Shown here: in pieces, positions 52,450-59,009 of the stretch
Layout of the letters: every line of letters begins with the position of its first letter
Numbering within the stretch: the first letter of the stretch is position 1
Assembly (NCBI GenBank): GCA_019112825.1
Contig: DXIP01000021.1
Location: 1-64,000 of the forward strand
Direction: 5' to 3'
Length of the DNA: 64,000 bases
DNA from: Alistipes excrementigallinarum
GTDB lineage: Bacteria; Bacteroidota; Bacteroidia; Bacteroidales; Rikenellaceae
The notes under the pieces: generated by a model
Databases searched by the model: none
What the model was told of the DNA's origin: nothing
What the model saw: only the letters and a program-made list of their open reading frames with translations
Position numbers and translations under genes: made by a program

Positions 52450-53967
52450 TTATCGGATGAGCGGCTCGCCGTTGTAGTAGGCCACCAGCCGCACCTTGAT
52501 GATGTATTGCAACCGGGCGCGCAGCCGCTCGGAGCGGGCCTGAAGCAGCTTGTCGGCCGCCGTCTGCAGGTCGAGAGCCGAGACCATGCCGCGCTCGTAC
52601 TTGCCCGCAACGGCCTCGTAGGCCAGCCGCGCGGCGTCGCTCTTCTTCGAGGCCTGGACGAACTCCTTGCCGTAGCCCAGCATCTGCTGGTAGGCCTGCG
52701 CCACCTCGCTCTGGAGCGTGCGGAGGGTCTCCGTGCGGGTCTGCTGGGCGATGCGCCAGTTGTTGCGGGCGCGGTTGCGCGCCGTGCGGCGCGAGAGCCC
52801 TCCGAAGATAGGGATGTTCAGCTGCGCCGAGACGTAGAAGCCGCGGTTGTCGCGGAACTGGCTGGGGAACGAGGCATAGAGCGAACGGTTGTCGAGGCTC
52901 ATGAAGAAGTTGGTCGAGTAGCCGCCCCCGACGTAGAGCGAGGGATAGAGGTTGCCCTTGGCCACGGAGAACTGCAGCTTCGAATGGCGCACGTCGTACT
53001 GCGCCGCCACCGCCTTGGGGTTGTTCTCCAGCGCATTGCCGAGCACCTCGTCGAAGGGGGCGACACCGGCCGGCGTCTCGATGGCCACCGCCGTATCGAC
53101 GCGCAGCGGCCGGTCGGCCGGGTAGTTCATCGCCTCGCCCAGAGCGATTTCGGCCAGCGCGAGGTTGTTCTCCTGCTGCGTCAGGAGGTAGTCGTCCGAG
53201 GCCTGCTGCGACTCGACCTCCGCCACGTCGGCGGCGCTCTTCAGCCCCAGCTCGAAGAGCTTGCGGCTCTTCTCGAGCTCGGCCGTGCTGGTCTTGAGCT
53301 GCTCGCGGGCCAGCCGCACGCTCTCGGTGTAGTAGACCACGTCGAAGTAGGCCTGCATGGTCTTCAGCGCAATCTCGTCGCGGGCCAGCTGCAGCTCCTC
53401 GACCCCCTGCAGGCGCATGACGCGGGCGGCACGCACGGTGTTGATGCCGGTAAGTCCGGCAAAGAGGGGCAGCTGCCCCGAGAGGGAGTAGGAGTTGTCG
53501 AAGTTCGAGACGTCGGTATAGGTATTGGTCTCGGGGTCTACCGAACGGCCGAAGCTGGTCGAGGCGCCGACCGTGCCGCTCACCGAGGGGACCAGCGCGG
53601 CGACGGATTCGATATAATTCTGGCGGTAGTTGCGGTTGGTGTAGGCCTGGCGCCGCACGGCGGGGCTGTGCTCGACGGCGTAGCGCATGCACTCCTCGAG
53701 CGTCATCGGCGCCGGCTCCCCTTCGGCCGTGGAGACCGCGTTATCGGCAGCGGAAGCGGCCGGAGCGGACTCCGAATCAGCCACGGAATCGGCAGCGGAA
53801 GCGGCCGGAGCAGCCGGGACGCTCTTTACCGAGTCGGCTCCGCCCGGAGCAGCCTGCGCGGCTGCCGCACCCTGCATGTCCGACGGCACGGGTGCCGCCG
53901 CAAGCAGGGACATCAGACCGAGTGTCCAGAAAATAGACAGCAGAGGGATTAAAACTGTTCGTTTCAT
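52450..53967 (-). CDS. TolC-family outer-membrane efflux protein
   Basis: A 505-residue protein with a signal peptide (MKRTVLIPLLSIFWTLGLMS..., cleaved about residue 26). An unusual Ala/Ser/Pro/Asp-rich linker (about 30-85) contains near-repeats of ASAADSVADSESAPA. Then come two TolC-type repeats starting MTLEECMRYAVEHSPAVRRQ. It ends KVRLVAYYNGEPLIR. The ATG at 53967 starts the signal. It is the first gene of the leftward operon, with a leader of about 27 nt from a sigma-54 type promoter. Confidence 0.93.
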   Translation of the reverse strand: MKRTVLIPLLSIFWTLGLMSLLAAAPVPSDMQGAAAAQAAPGGADSVKSVPAAPAASAADSVADSESAPAASAADNAVSTAEGEPAPMTLEECMRYAVEHSPAVRRQAYTNRNYRQNYIESVAALVPSVSGTVGASTSFGRSVDPETNTYTDVSNFDNSYSLSGQLPLFAGLTGINTVRAARVMRLQGVEELQLARDEIALKTMQAYFDVVYYTESVRLAREQLKTSTAELEKSRKLFELGLKSAADVAEVESQQASDDYLLTQQENNLALAEIALGEAMNYPADRPLRVDTAVAIETPAGVAPFDEVLGNALENNPKAVAAQYDVRHSKLQFSVAKGNLYPSLYVGGGYSTNFFMSLDNRSLYASFPSQFRDNRGFYVSAQLNIPIFGGLSRRTARNRARNNWRIAQQTRTETLRTLQSEVAQAYQQMLGYGKEFVQASKKSDAARLAYEAVAGKYERGMVSALDLQTAADKLLQARSERLRARLQYIIKVRLVAYYNGEPLIR

Positions 53968-54003
53968 ACGAATTTCAGACTTTTGTTCTTTTGCCCCCAA
54001 ACG

Positions 54004-54021
54004 ATGCCAACCCCGTGCCAA
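54004..54021 (-). promoter_or_regulatory. Sigma-54 (-24/-12) promoter of the tolC-ABC operon
   Basis: The minus strand reads TTGGCACGGGGTTGGCAT. GG and GC dinucleotides are exactly 10 nt apart, as the -24/-12 class requires, and TTGGCACG matches the -24 consensus completely; the -12 element TGGCA has one mismatch from TTGCA. Predicted start is near 53994, 27 nt before the tolC ATG. The divergent neighbour encodes an NtrC-family activator. Confidence 0.8.
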
Positions 54022-54075
54022 AACATACAATACGCTGATTAACAACGTAAAGCACAGAACACTCGCAGCGCCGCC

Positions 54076-54092
54076 TGTAAAATATTTTTACA
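54076..54092. promoter_or_regulatory. Inverted repeat, candidate NtrC-type activator site 1
   Basis: TGTAAAA, TAT, TTTTACA: a perfect 7-3-7 inverted repeat centred about 90 nt upstream of the predicted sigma-54 start, a usual distance for an upstream activator sequence. Confidence 0.6.
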
Positions 54093-54124
54093 CTCCCGTA
54101 AAAATTCTGGACAGGATGGACCGT

Positions 54125-54139
54125 TTTTCGCGGCGAAAA
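54125..54139. promoter_or_regulatory. Inverted repeat, candidate activator site 2
   Basis: TTTTCGC, G, GCGAAAA: a perfect 7-1-7 inverted repeat about 140 nt upstream of the predicted sigma-54 start. It lies 3 nt before the -7 element of the activator gene, so it might mediate autoregulation instead. Its sequence differs from site 1. Confidence 0.45.
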
Positions 54140-54142
54140 GCG

Positions 54143-54150
54143 TAATTTTA
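54143..54150 (+). promoter_or_regulatory. Possible -7 element of the NtrC-family gene
   Basis: TAATTTTA differs from TAnnTTTG only at the last base. It is about 90 nt upstream of the ATG at 54239. No -33 element is clear. Confidence 0.4.
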
Positions 54151-54238
54151 GCGCACCGAACACCGGAATCGCCCGGCCGGGAGCAGCCGCCATCGCCGCG
54201 AACATCCCAGCCGGAGCGCCCCAACGACATTCGTATAT

Positions 54239-55603
54239 ATGGCCAAAGAGAAAGAGGGTACGCTGCTTGTCGTCGACGACAACCGCAGCATTCTGGCAGC
54301 CGTCCAGCTGCTCATGGGCAACTACTTCGCCCGCGTGGTGACGCTTCCGTCGCCCAATCAGCTGCTGACGACGCTGCGCCGCGAGCCGGTCGACGTCATC
54401 CTGCTCGACATGAACTTCTCGGCCGGCATCAACACCGGCAACGAGGGCTTCTACTGGCTGCAGGAGATTCACCGCAACTATCCCGACATCAAGGTGGTGC
54501 TCTTCACGGCCTATGCCGACATCGACCTTGCGGTGAGGGCCATGCGTGACGGAGCGGTCGACTTCGTGGTCAAGCCGTGGGACAACGAGCGTCTGGTGGC
54601 CGCCCTGCAGGGCGCCTACAACCTCTCGCGCTCGCAGCGCGAGGTGAAGCAGTTGAAGGAAATCAAGCGCGAGCTGACCAACGAAGAGCCGATGTTCTGG
54701 GGTACGAGCCCGGCCATGGCGCGCATCCGCGAGCTGGTCGAGAAGGTGGCCGCAACGGACGCCAACATCCTCATCACGGGCGAGAACGGCACGGGCAAGG
54801 AGATGCTCGCGCGCGAGATTCACCGCCGCTCGGCCCGCCGCCGCGAGCTGATGGTCCCGGTCGACATGGGTGCCCTGCCCGAGACGCTCTTCGAGAGCGA
54901 GCTCTTCGGCCACGTCAAGGGGGCCTTCACCGACGCCCGGGCGGACCGCGCCGGCAAGTTCGAGGTGGCCAACCACGGCACGCTCTTCCTCGACGAAATC
55001 GGCAACCTGCCGCCGCACCTGCAGTCGAAGCTGCTGACGGCGCTCCAGAGCGGCCGCATCTTCCGCGTGGGGAGCAACACCCCCGTTACGGTCGACATCC
55101 GTCTCATCTCGGCCACGAACCGCGACCTCTACAAGATGGTCGAACAGGGCGCATTCCGCGAGGACCTGCTCTACCGCATCAACACGATTCACATCGACCT
55201 GCCGCCCCTGCGCCAGCGCCGCGAGGACATCCTTCCGCTGGCCGGGGAGTTCCTGCACCGCTACGCCGCCAGGTATGCCAAGCACATCGATGGGTTCGAT
55301 GCCGAGGCCGCGCGTGAGATGGAGGCCTATCCCTGGGCGGGCAACATCCGCGAGCTGCAGCACACCGTGGAGAAGGCTGTCATCCTCTGCGACGGCCCCA
55401 TGATTACCCCATCGACGCTGCTGCTGCGCCCCACCGAAGCGCCCTCCCCTGCCGAGTCCGACGTCACGACCCTCGACGAGATGGAGCGCTCGATGATTGC
55501 CCGCGCCATGGAGCGCTGCGGCGGCAACATGACCGAGGTGGCCCGCCAGCTGGGCATCACGCGCCAGACGCTCTACAACAAAATCAAACGCTACGGATTA
55601 TGA
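54239..55603 (+). CDS. NtrC-family sigma-54-dependent response regulator
   Basis: A 454-residue activator. Receiver domain with VVDDN and phospho-Asp57 (VILLDMNF), then FTAYAD and VVKPWDN. AAA+ domain (about 152-380): Walker A GENGTGKE (181-188), the sigma-54 contact loop GAFTDA (228-233; the classical form is GAFTGA), Walker B LFLDEIG, and the R-finger region REDLLYRINTI. C-terminal Fis-type HTH: MTEVARQLGITRQTLYNKIK. It overlaps the kinase gene (ATGA). It is divergent from the ABC operon whose promoter is of the sigma-54 class, its likely target. Confidence 0.95.
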   Translation: MAKEKEGTLLVVDDNRSILAAVQLLMGNYFARVVTLPSPNQLLTTLRREPVDVILLDMNFSAGINTGNEGFYWLQEIHRNYPDIKVVLFTAYADIDLAVRAMRDGAVDFVVKPWDNERLVAALQGAYNLSRSQREVKQLKEIKRELTNEEPMFWGTSPAMARIRELVEKVAATDANILITGENGTGKEMLAREIHRRSARRRELMVPVDMGALPETLFESELFGHVKGAFTDARADRAGKFEVANHGTLFLDEIGNLPPHLQSKLLTALQSGRIFRVGSNTPVTVDIRLISATNRDLYKMVEQGAFREDLLYRINTIHIDLPPLRQRREDILPLAGEFLHRYAARYAKHIDGFDAEAAREMEAYPWAGNIRELQHTVEKAVILCDGPMITPSTLLLRPTEAPSPAESDVTTLDEMERSMIARAMERCGGNMTEVARQLGITRQTLYNKIKRYGL

Positions 55604-56913
55604 AACTCCCCAAAGGCATCGCATACGGTCCCATCATCACCTGGAGCGTGGTGCTTGCGCTGGCCTCGGCTGCCTGCGGGTGGATTCTCGCCCGGAGGCT
55701 CTATCCCTTCATGCTGCTCGACCTTCCCGTCATGGCGCTCGCCATCGCGCGGATTCTCCACCACTACGGCGATTCGGTGCGGCGCGTCACCTTCATGTTC
55801 AACGCCATCGACAGCGACGACCTCACCTTCCGCTTCAACGAGGACCCCTCGACGGTCGACAACACAATGCTCAACACGGCGCTCAACCGCATCAAGGAAA
55901 TTCTCGCGCGGACCAAGCTGCAGGCCGAGGAGCGCGAACGCTACTACCAGCTCATCATGGAGAGCGCCCAGACGGGGCTCATCACGGTCAACGACACGGG
56001 CAGCGTCTACCAGGCCAACGGCGAGGCGTTGCGCATCTTCGGTCTGCAACGCCTCACCCACATCCGGCAGCTCGAGCAGTCGGCTCCCGAAGCGGCGCGG
56101 GCGCTGGCCGCCATCCGCCCCGGCGAGAAGCTGCGCATCTCGTACACGACCGAGACGGGCGAGATGACGCTGACGCTGGGCTGCGCCGAAATCACGCTCG
56201 AAGAGAGGCACCGCCGGGTCATCTCCGTGAGCGACATCAACAGCGAGGTGAGCGAAATCCAGGTCGAATCGTGGAGCAAGCTCTCGCGCATCCTGACCCA
56301 CGAAATCATGAATTCACTGGCGCCGATCACCTCGCTCAGCGACACGCTGCTCGAGATTGACCGGCCGTTGGATCCCGATGTCAAACGGGGGCTGGAGACC
56401 ATCTCCGCAACGAGCCGGCGGCTGGTCTCCTTCGTCGACAGCTACCGGCGCTTCACGCGGATTCCGGCGCCGCAGCGCGAGCCGTTCGAGGTGCGCGAGC
56501 TTATCCGGCAGGCCGAGGTGCTGACGGCGGCCAGCGAGGATGCCCTGCGGATTCGGGTCGACATCGAACCGGCCGACACGATGATTTACGCCGACAAGGT
56601 CCAGCTGGGACAGGTTGCCGTCAATCTGCTCAAGAATGCCCGCGAGGCGATTGCCGGACGGCCGGATGGCGAAATCGTAATCCGCTCGCGCATCGACGCG
56701 GCCGAGCACGTCGTCATCGAGTTCAGCAACAACGGCGGGGCCATCCCTGCGGAGGTTGCCGAGAACATTTTCACCCCCTTCTACACGACCAAGCCCGACG
56801 GTTCGGGCATCGGGCTGAGCCTCTCGCGGAGAATCATGCAGCTGCACGGCGGCTCGCTGCGCCTGACTGGCAATACCAACCGGCGGGTTACTTTCACCCT
56901 GCAGATAGGGTAA
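55600..56913 (+). CDS. NtrY/NtrB-type sensor histidine kinase
   Basis: A 437-residue kinase. Two TM helices at the N-terminus (IITWSVVLALASAACGWILA and LLDLPVMALAIARILHHYG) leave almost no periplasmic loop. A HAMP/PAS-like region (about 65-215, RYYQLIMESAQTGLITVNDT) follows. The H-box is SRILTHEIMNSLAPITSLSD, the N-box VNLLKNAREAI and the G-boxes DGSGIGLSLSRRI. It is the cognate partner of the overlapping regulator. Absence of a periplasmic domain suggests sensing in the membrane or cytoplasm, for example of a membrane-active compound. Confidence 0.93.
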   Translation: MKLPKGIAYGPIITWSVVLALASAACGWILARRLYPFMLLDLPVMALAIARILHHYGDSVRRVTFMFNAIDSDDLTFRFNEDPSTVDNTMLNTALNRIKEILARTKLQAEERERYYQLIMESAQTGLITVNDTGSVYQANGEALRIFGLQRLTHIRQLEQSAPEAARALAAIRPGEKLRISYTTETGEMTLTLGCAEITLEERHRRVISVSDINSEVSEIQVESWSKLSRILTHEIMNSLAPITSLSDTLLEIDRPLDPDVKRGLETISATSRRLVSFVDSYRRFTRIPAPQREPFEVRELIRQAEVLTAASEDALRIRVDIEPADTMIYADKVQLGQVAVNLLKNAREAIAGRPDGEIVIRSRIDAAEHVVIEFSNNGGAIPAEVAENIFTPFYTTKPDGSGIGLSLSRRIMQLHGGSLRLTGNTNRRVTFTLQIG

Positions 56914-56950
56914 GAGGGCGTGTGTCGCATGCAAGACCACCGGATGTAAC

Positions 56951-56981
56951 AAAAGAGCAATTCCATCATGGAATTGCTCTT
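56951..56981. terminator. Bidirectional terminator
   Basis: AAGAGCAATTCCA (56953-56965) pairs with TGGAATTGCTCTT (56969-56981): 13 bp, 3-nt loop, with T-rich sequence on both sides. It lies between the rightward kinase gene and the leftward RhuM-like gene. Confidence 0.8.
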
Positions 56982-57004
56982 AATCTTAACGGTAGTGTGA
57001 GGAG

Positions 57005-57358
57005 TTAACTTACCTTTTGTCGATCGTCTGCGTCGACTTGCATGACGATCATTTTCTGCTGTGGTCGGTAAAGCAGCCATTTCCGGAAGGCTTCGGATTC
57101 CATACTGCCCACACGGAATGACAAAGCGGCAATCATCTCCAGATTGTAGAAATCTACATAGCCGGACATTCGATGCGTGCGGTATTCGTTCACATGCTTT
57201 GACTTGTAGATTGAACGAATATTGTTGTTGATGGCTGCCACAAAAACTCCGAACAGTCGCGCAATTTGCCATTGCGTCATCCAGACCGTTCCATCCGATG
57301 AAAGCTCGATGGTCACGTTCCCGTTTTCAATGCTCAATGAGCCGAATTCGTTTGTCAT
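57005..57358 (-). CDS. Short RhuM-like protein, probably acquired
   Basis: A 117-residue protein. GNVTIELSSDGTVWMTQWQI and ARLFGVFVAAINNNIRSIYK resemble the N-terminal DNA-binding-like part of RhuM/virulence-associated proteins ('W.tq.qia.LF....n.i..hI..I'). YNLEMIAALSFRVGSMESEA and FRKWLL correspond to their 'ynld.ii..gyRv.s..a..fR.W' segment. Intact RhuM proteins are about 330 residues, so this is a short form or a truncation. The gene is clearly more AT-rich than its neighbours and lies next to the 3' side of a tRNA gene, which suggests horizontal transfer. Role unknown; RhuM-like genes are frequent in mobile and defence islands. Confidence 0.7.
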   Translation of the reverse strand: MTNEFGSLSIENGNVTIELSSDGTVWMTQWQIARLFGVFVAAINNNIRSIYKSKHVNEYRTHRMSGYVDFYNLEMIAALSFRVGSMESEAFRKWLLYRPQQKMIVMQVDADDRQKVS

Positions 57359-57386
57359 GACTGTTTAGTTTTGTGGTTTACATCAG

Positions 57387-57415
57387 CAAATGTAAGAATT
57401 TTTTTATATTGCAAA
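57387..57415 (-). promoter_or_regulatory. Promoter of the RhuM-like gene
   Basis: The minus strand reads TTTG (57415-57412), a 17-nt spacer, and TACATTTG (57394-57387), a perfect -7 element with slightly short spacing. It is 28 nt upstream of the ATG. Confidence 0.6.
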
Positions 57416-57611
57416 AAGTTTTCGTCTCACATGGAAACTGATTCTGTTGCCCAAAATGGATGGAGAGCTACTTTATTTGTACGATAAAATAGCGATCTAT
57501 TGGGGGAGGAAGATCCTGAGAGAAGAATCAAGAAGGATATTATAGTTTCTTGATTTTTGGGTGTAAAATTGGGTGTAAATCTCGTAACTACTTGATTTAC
57601 ACCCTTGTTTG

Positions 57612-57685
57612 CGGTGCGTAGGGGACTCGAACCCCTGACCCCGTGCGTGACAGGCACGTATTCTAACCAGCTGAACTAACGCACC
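57612..57685 (-). tRNA. tRNA-Asp (GTC)
   Basis: Read on the minus strand: acceptor GGTGCGT (57685-57679) pairs with ACGCACC (57619-57613), discriminator G at 57612. The D-arm has AGTTCAGCTGGTTAGAAT, the anticodon arm CGTGC-CTGTCAC-GCACG has anticodon GTC, and the T-arm is AGGGG-TTCGAGT-CCCCT. CCA is not encoded. It has its own promoter. The 3' side faces the AT-rich RhuM-like region, the usual target side for integrating elements. Confidence 0.95.
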
Positions 57686-57704
57686 CCTTTCGGTATTGCG
57701 AGTG

Positions 57705-57735
57705 CAAAGATACAGCCATTTTTGAAAACCGCAAA
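57705..57735 (-). promoter_or_regulatory. Promoter of tRNA-Asp
   Basis: The minus strand reads TTTG (57735-57732), a 19-nt spacer, and TATCTTTG (57712-57705): a full match to the Bacteroidetes promoter, about 20 nt upstream of the mature tRNA 5' end. Confidence 0.85.
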
Positions 57736-57971
57736 TTTTTTCGCCACTTTTTTTCATCCGACTGCGGTTGCAGGGCAAAATTCCGTCGCCGCACTCGCCC
57801 AACGCAAGGGTGCGGCACCGCATACCGCCCGGCAACGGAGAGGCCGGCACGGGTTCACTACAGGATGGTCGGGACCGGCAAGAGCTGTCGCATGAGCACG
57901 GCATGATAGTCGGAGTGAATCCGAAGCCCCCTTTTCCCGGGTAAGAAGAAAGAGGCTATACGGAAAAATCG

Positions 57972-57979
57972 TATCTTTG
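57972..57979 (+). promoter_or_regulatory. -7 element of the AlkZ-related gene
   Basis: TATCTTTG, perfect TAnnTTTG. It predicts a start near 57984 and a leader of about 208 nt, unusually long for this window, containing a 13-nt tandem repeat. Confidence 0.65.
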
Positions 57980-58053
57980 CGTCAAGACCCGACCGGGGAA
58001 GGCAGCATGCCGGACGCAACGTGCTCGGCAAAAAAGCACGTCCTGTAAGGCGG

Positions 58054-58160
58054 CCGGAGGCACTGCCGAGAGCATAGTCCGAAGGCGCAACCCGGAGATA
58101 CTGCCCGGAGCAGCAGCCCGGAAACATAGTCCGGAGCCGTTGCCCGGAAACGGGTCCGAG
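58054..58160 (+). repeat. 13-nt degenerate tandem repeat in a 5' leader
   Basis: The core CCGGA/CCGAR recurs at 58054, 58066, 58079, 58092, 58105, 58118, 58131, 58144 and 58156: spacings of 12, then six of 13, then 12. Unit consensus is CCGGA followed by eight variable bases ending GC or GT. The period is not a multiple of three, so it is not coding. It fills the second half of the leader, ending about 33 nt before the ATG at 58193. A hairpin (CGTGCT/AGCACG, 58020-58041) precedes it. Confidence 0.85.
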
Positions 58161-58192
58161 GCAAAAGAGACAAAAGAATCTGAATCTGAATT

Positions 58193-58888
58193 ATGGAACA
58201 ACACCTTCTGGAAAGTCCGACCGACGTGGAGGAGCGCTGTCTGGAGCTCGGCTTCCTCCCCTTCTTCCGATGCGGCATCCCCGGCTTCTCCATCGAGGAG
58301 ATGGTCGCCCGCGAGTACTGGTTTACCGACGAGGAGGGGGCCTGGGAGTGGAAGGGTCCCATCATCCGCGACGGGCAGTGCGCCTACGGCAAGTTCTTCA
58401 ACCGCAAGGCGGGATTCGTCAGCCGCGCATGGCTGCCCGACTGGGCCAACTACCGCCGCTCGCTGCATCTGGCGCCGAACGACGACGCGGCGGCGCTCGA
58501 CGACGTGGTGCTGCAGACGATTCTGGCCGAAGGGTCGGCCACCATCAAGGAGCTGCGCCGGATGCTGGGCTTTGCCAAGGGGCGCGGACGGCGGACGGCG
58601 GCGGACCTCGAATCGGAGGTGGCCGAGGATGAGAAAATATCGCTCGACCCAATTCTCACGCGGCTGCAGATGGAGGCACGGCTGGTCATCGCCGACTTCG
58701 AATACAACATCGACCGCCACGGCAACCCCTACGGCTGGGGCGTGGCGCGCTACATGGCACCCGAATCGCTCTACGGCCCGCTTCGGACCGAGCGTACGCC
58801 CGAGGAGTCGTTCGAGCGCATCCGCGACCACTTCCGGGAGCTCTTTCCCGCCGTTCCCGAGAGCCGCCTGCGGAGGCTGATTGGCTGA
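58193..58888 (+). CDS. AlkZ-related protein
   Basis: A 231-residue soluble protein. Signature stretches are LGFLPFFRCGIPGFSIEEMV, AWEWKGPIIRDGQCAYGKFF and NRKAGFVSRAWLPDWANYRR, then a winged-helix-like region ILAEGSATIKELRRMLGFAK and an end segment YGWGVARYMAPESLYG. This corresponds to the family annotated as AlkZ-related in Bacteroidetes and Firmicutes, distantly like the HTH_42 DNA glycosylases. The QxQ catalytic motif of true AlkZ glycosylases is not visible, so a glycosylase activity is uncertain. It stands alone behind a long repeat-bearing leader. Confidence 0.75.
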   Translation: MEQHLLESPTDVEERCLELGFLPFFRCGIPGFSIEEMVAREYWFTDEEGAWEWKGPIIRDGQCAYGKFFNRKAGFVSRAWLPDWANYRRSLHLAPNDDAAALDDVVLQTILAEGSATIKELRRMLGFAKGRGRRTAADLESEVAEDEKISLDPILTRLQMEARLVIADFEYNIDRHGNPYGWGVARYMAPESLYGPLRTERTPEESFERIRDHFRELFPAVPESRLRRLIG

Positions 58889-58894
58889 CGCGGG

Positions 58895-58930
58895 CCGCCC
58901 GGCAGGCGGCAGGAGTCAGGTGCCGGGCGG
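58895..58930. other. GC-rich hairpin without T-tract
   Basis: CCGCCCGGCA (58895-58904) pairs perfectly with TGCCGGGCGG (58921-58930). It follows the AlkZ-related gene by 6 nt, but no T-run follows on either strand, so it may be a weak terminator or an mRNA-stabilising hairpin. Confidence 0.5.
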
Positions 58931-58976
58931 TGCGGCCATCCGCTGCCTTGCGGCGGCTGCGCGACCGTTTTTTCAT

Positions 58977-58984
58977 TATCTTTG
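58977..58984 (+). promoter_or_regulatory. -7 element of the outer-membrane receptor gene
   Basis: TATCTTTG, perfect TAnnTTTG, 25 nt before the ATG at 59010. A TTG at 58948-58950 is too far (26 nt) for an ideal -33 element. Confidence 0.65.
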
Positions 58985-59009
58985 TTCCCTCTACCCCACG
59001 TCCGAAACA

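Noticed and set aside
57427..57904. Minus-strand open frames overlapping tRNA-Asp
   Set aside because: They translate through the tRNA gene and share no family pattern. A start of an integrase was considered but no integrase motif is present.
58054..58160. CRISPR array
   Set aside because: Units are 13 nt with degenerate sequence and no constant repeat or spacer structure; no cas genes in the window.
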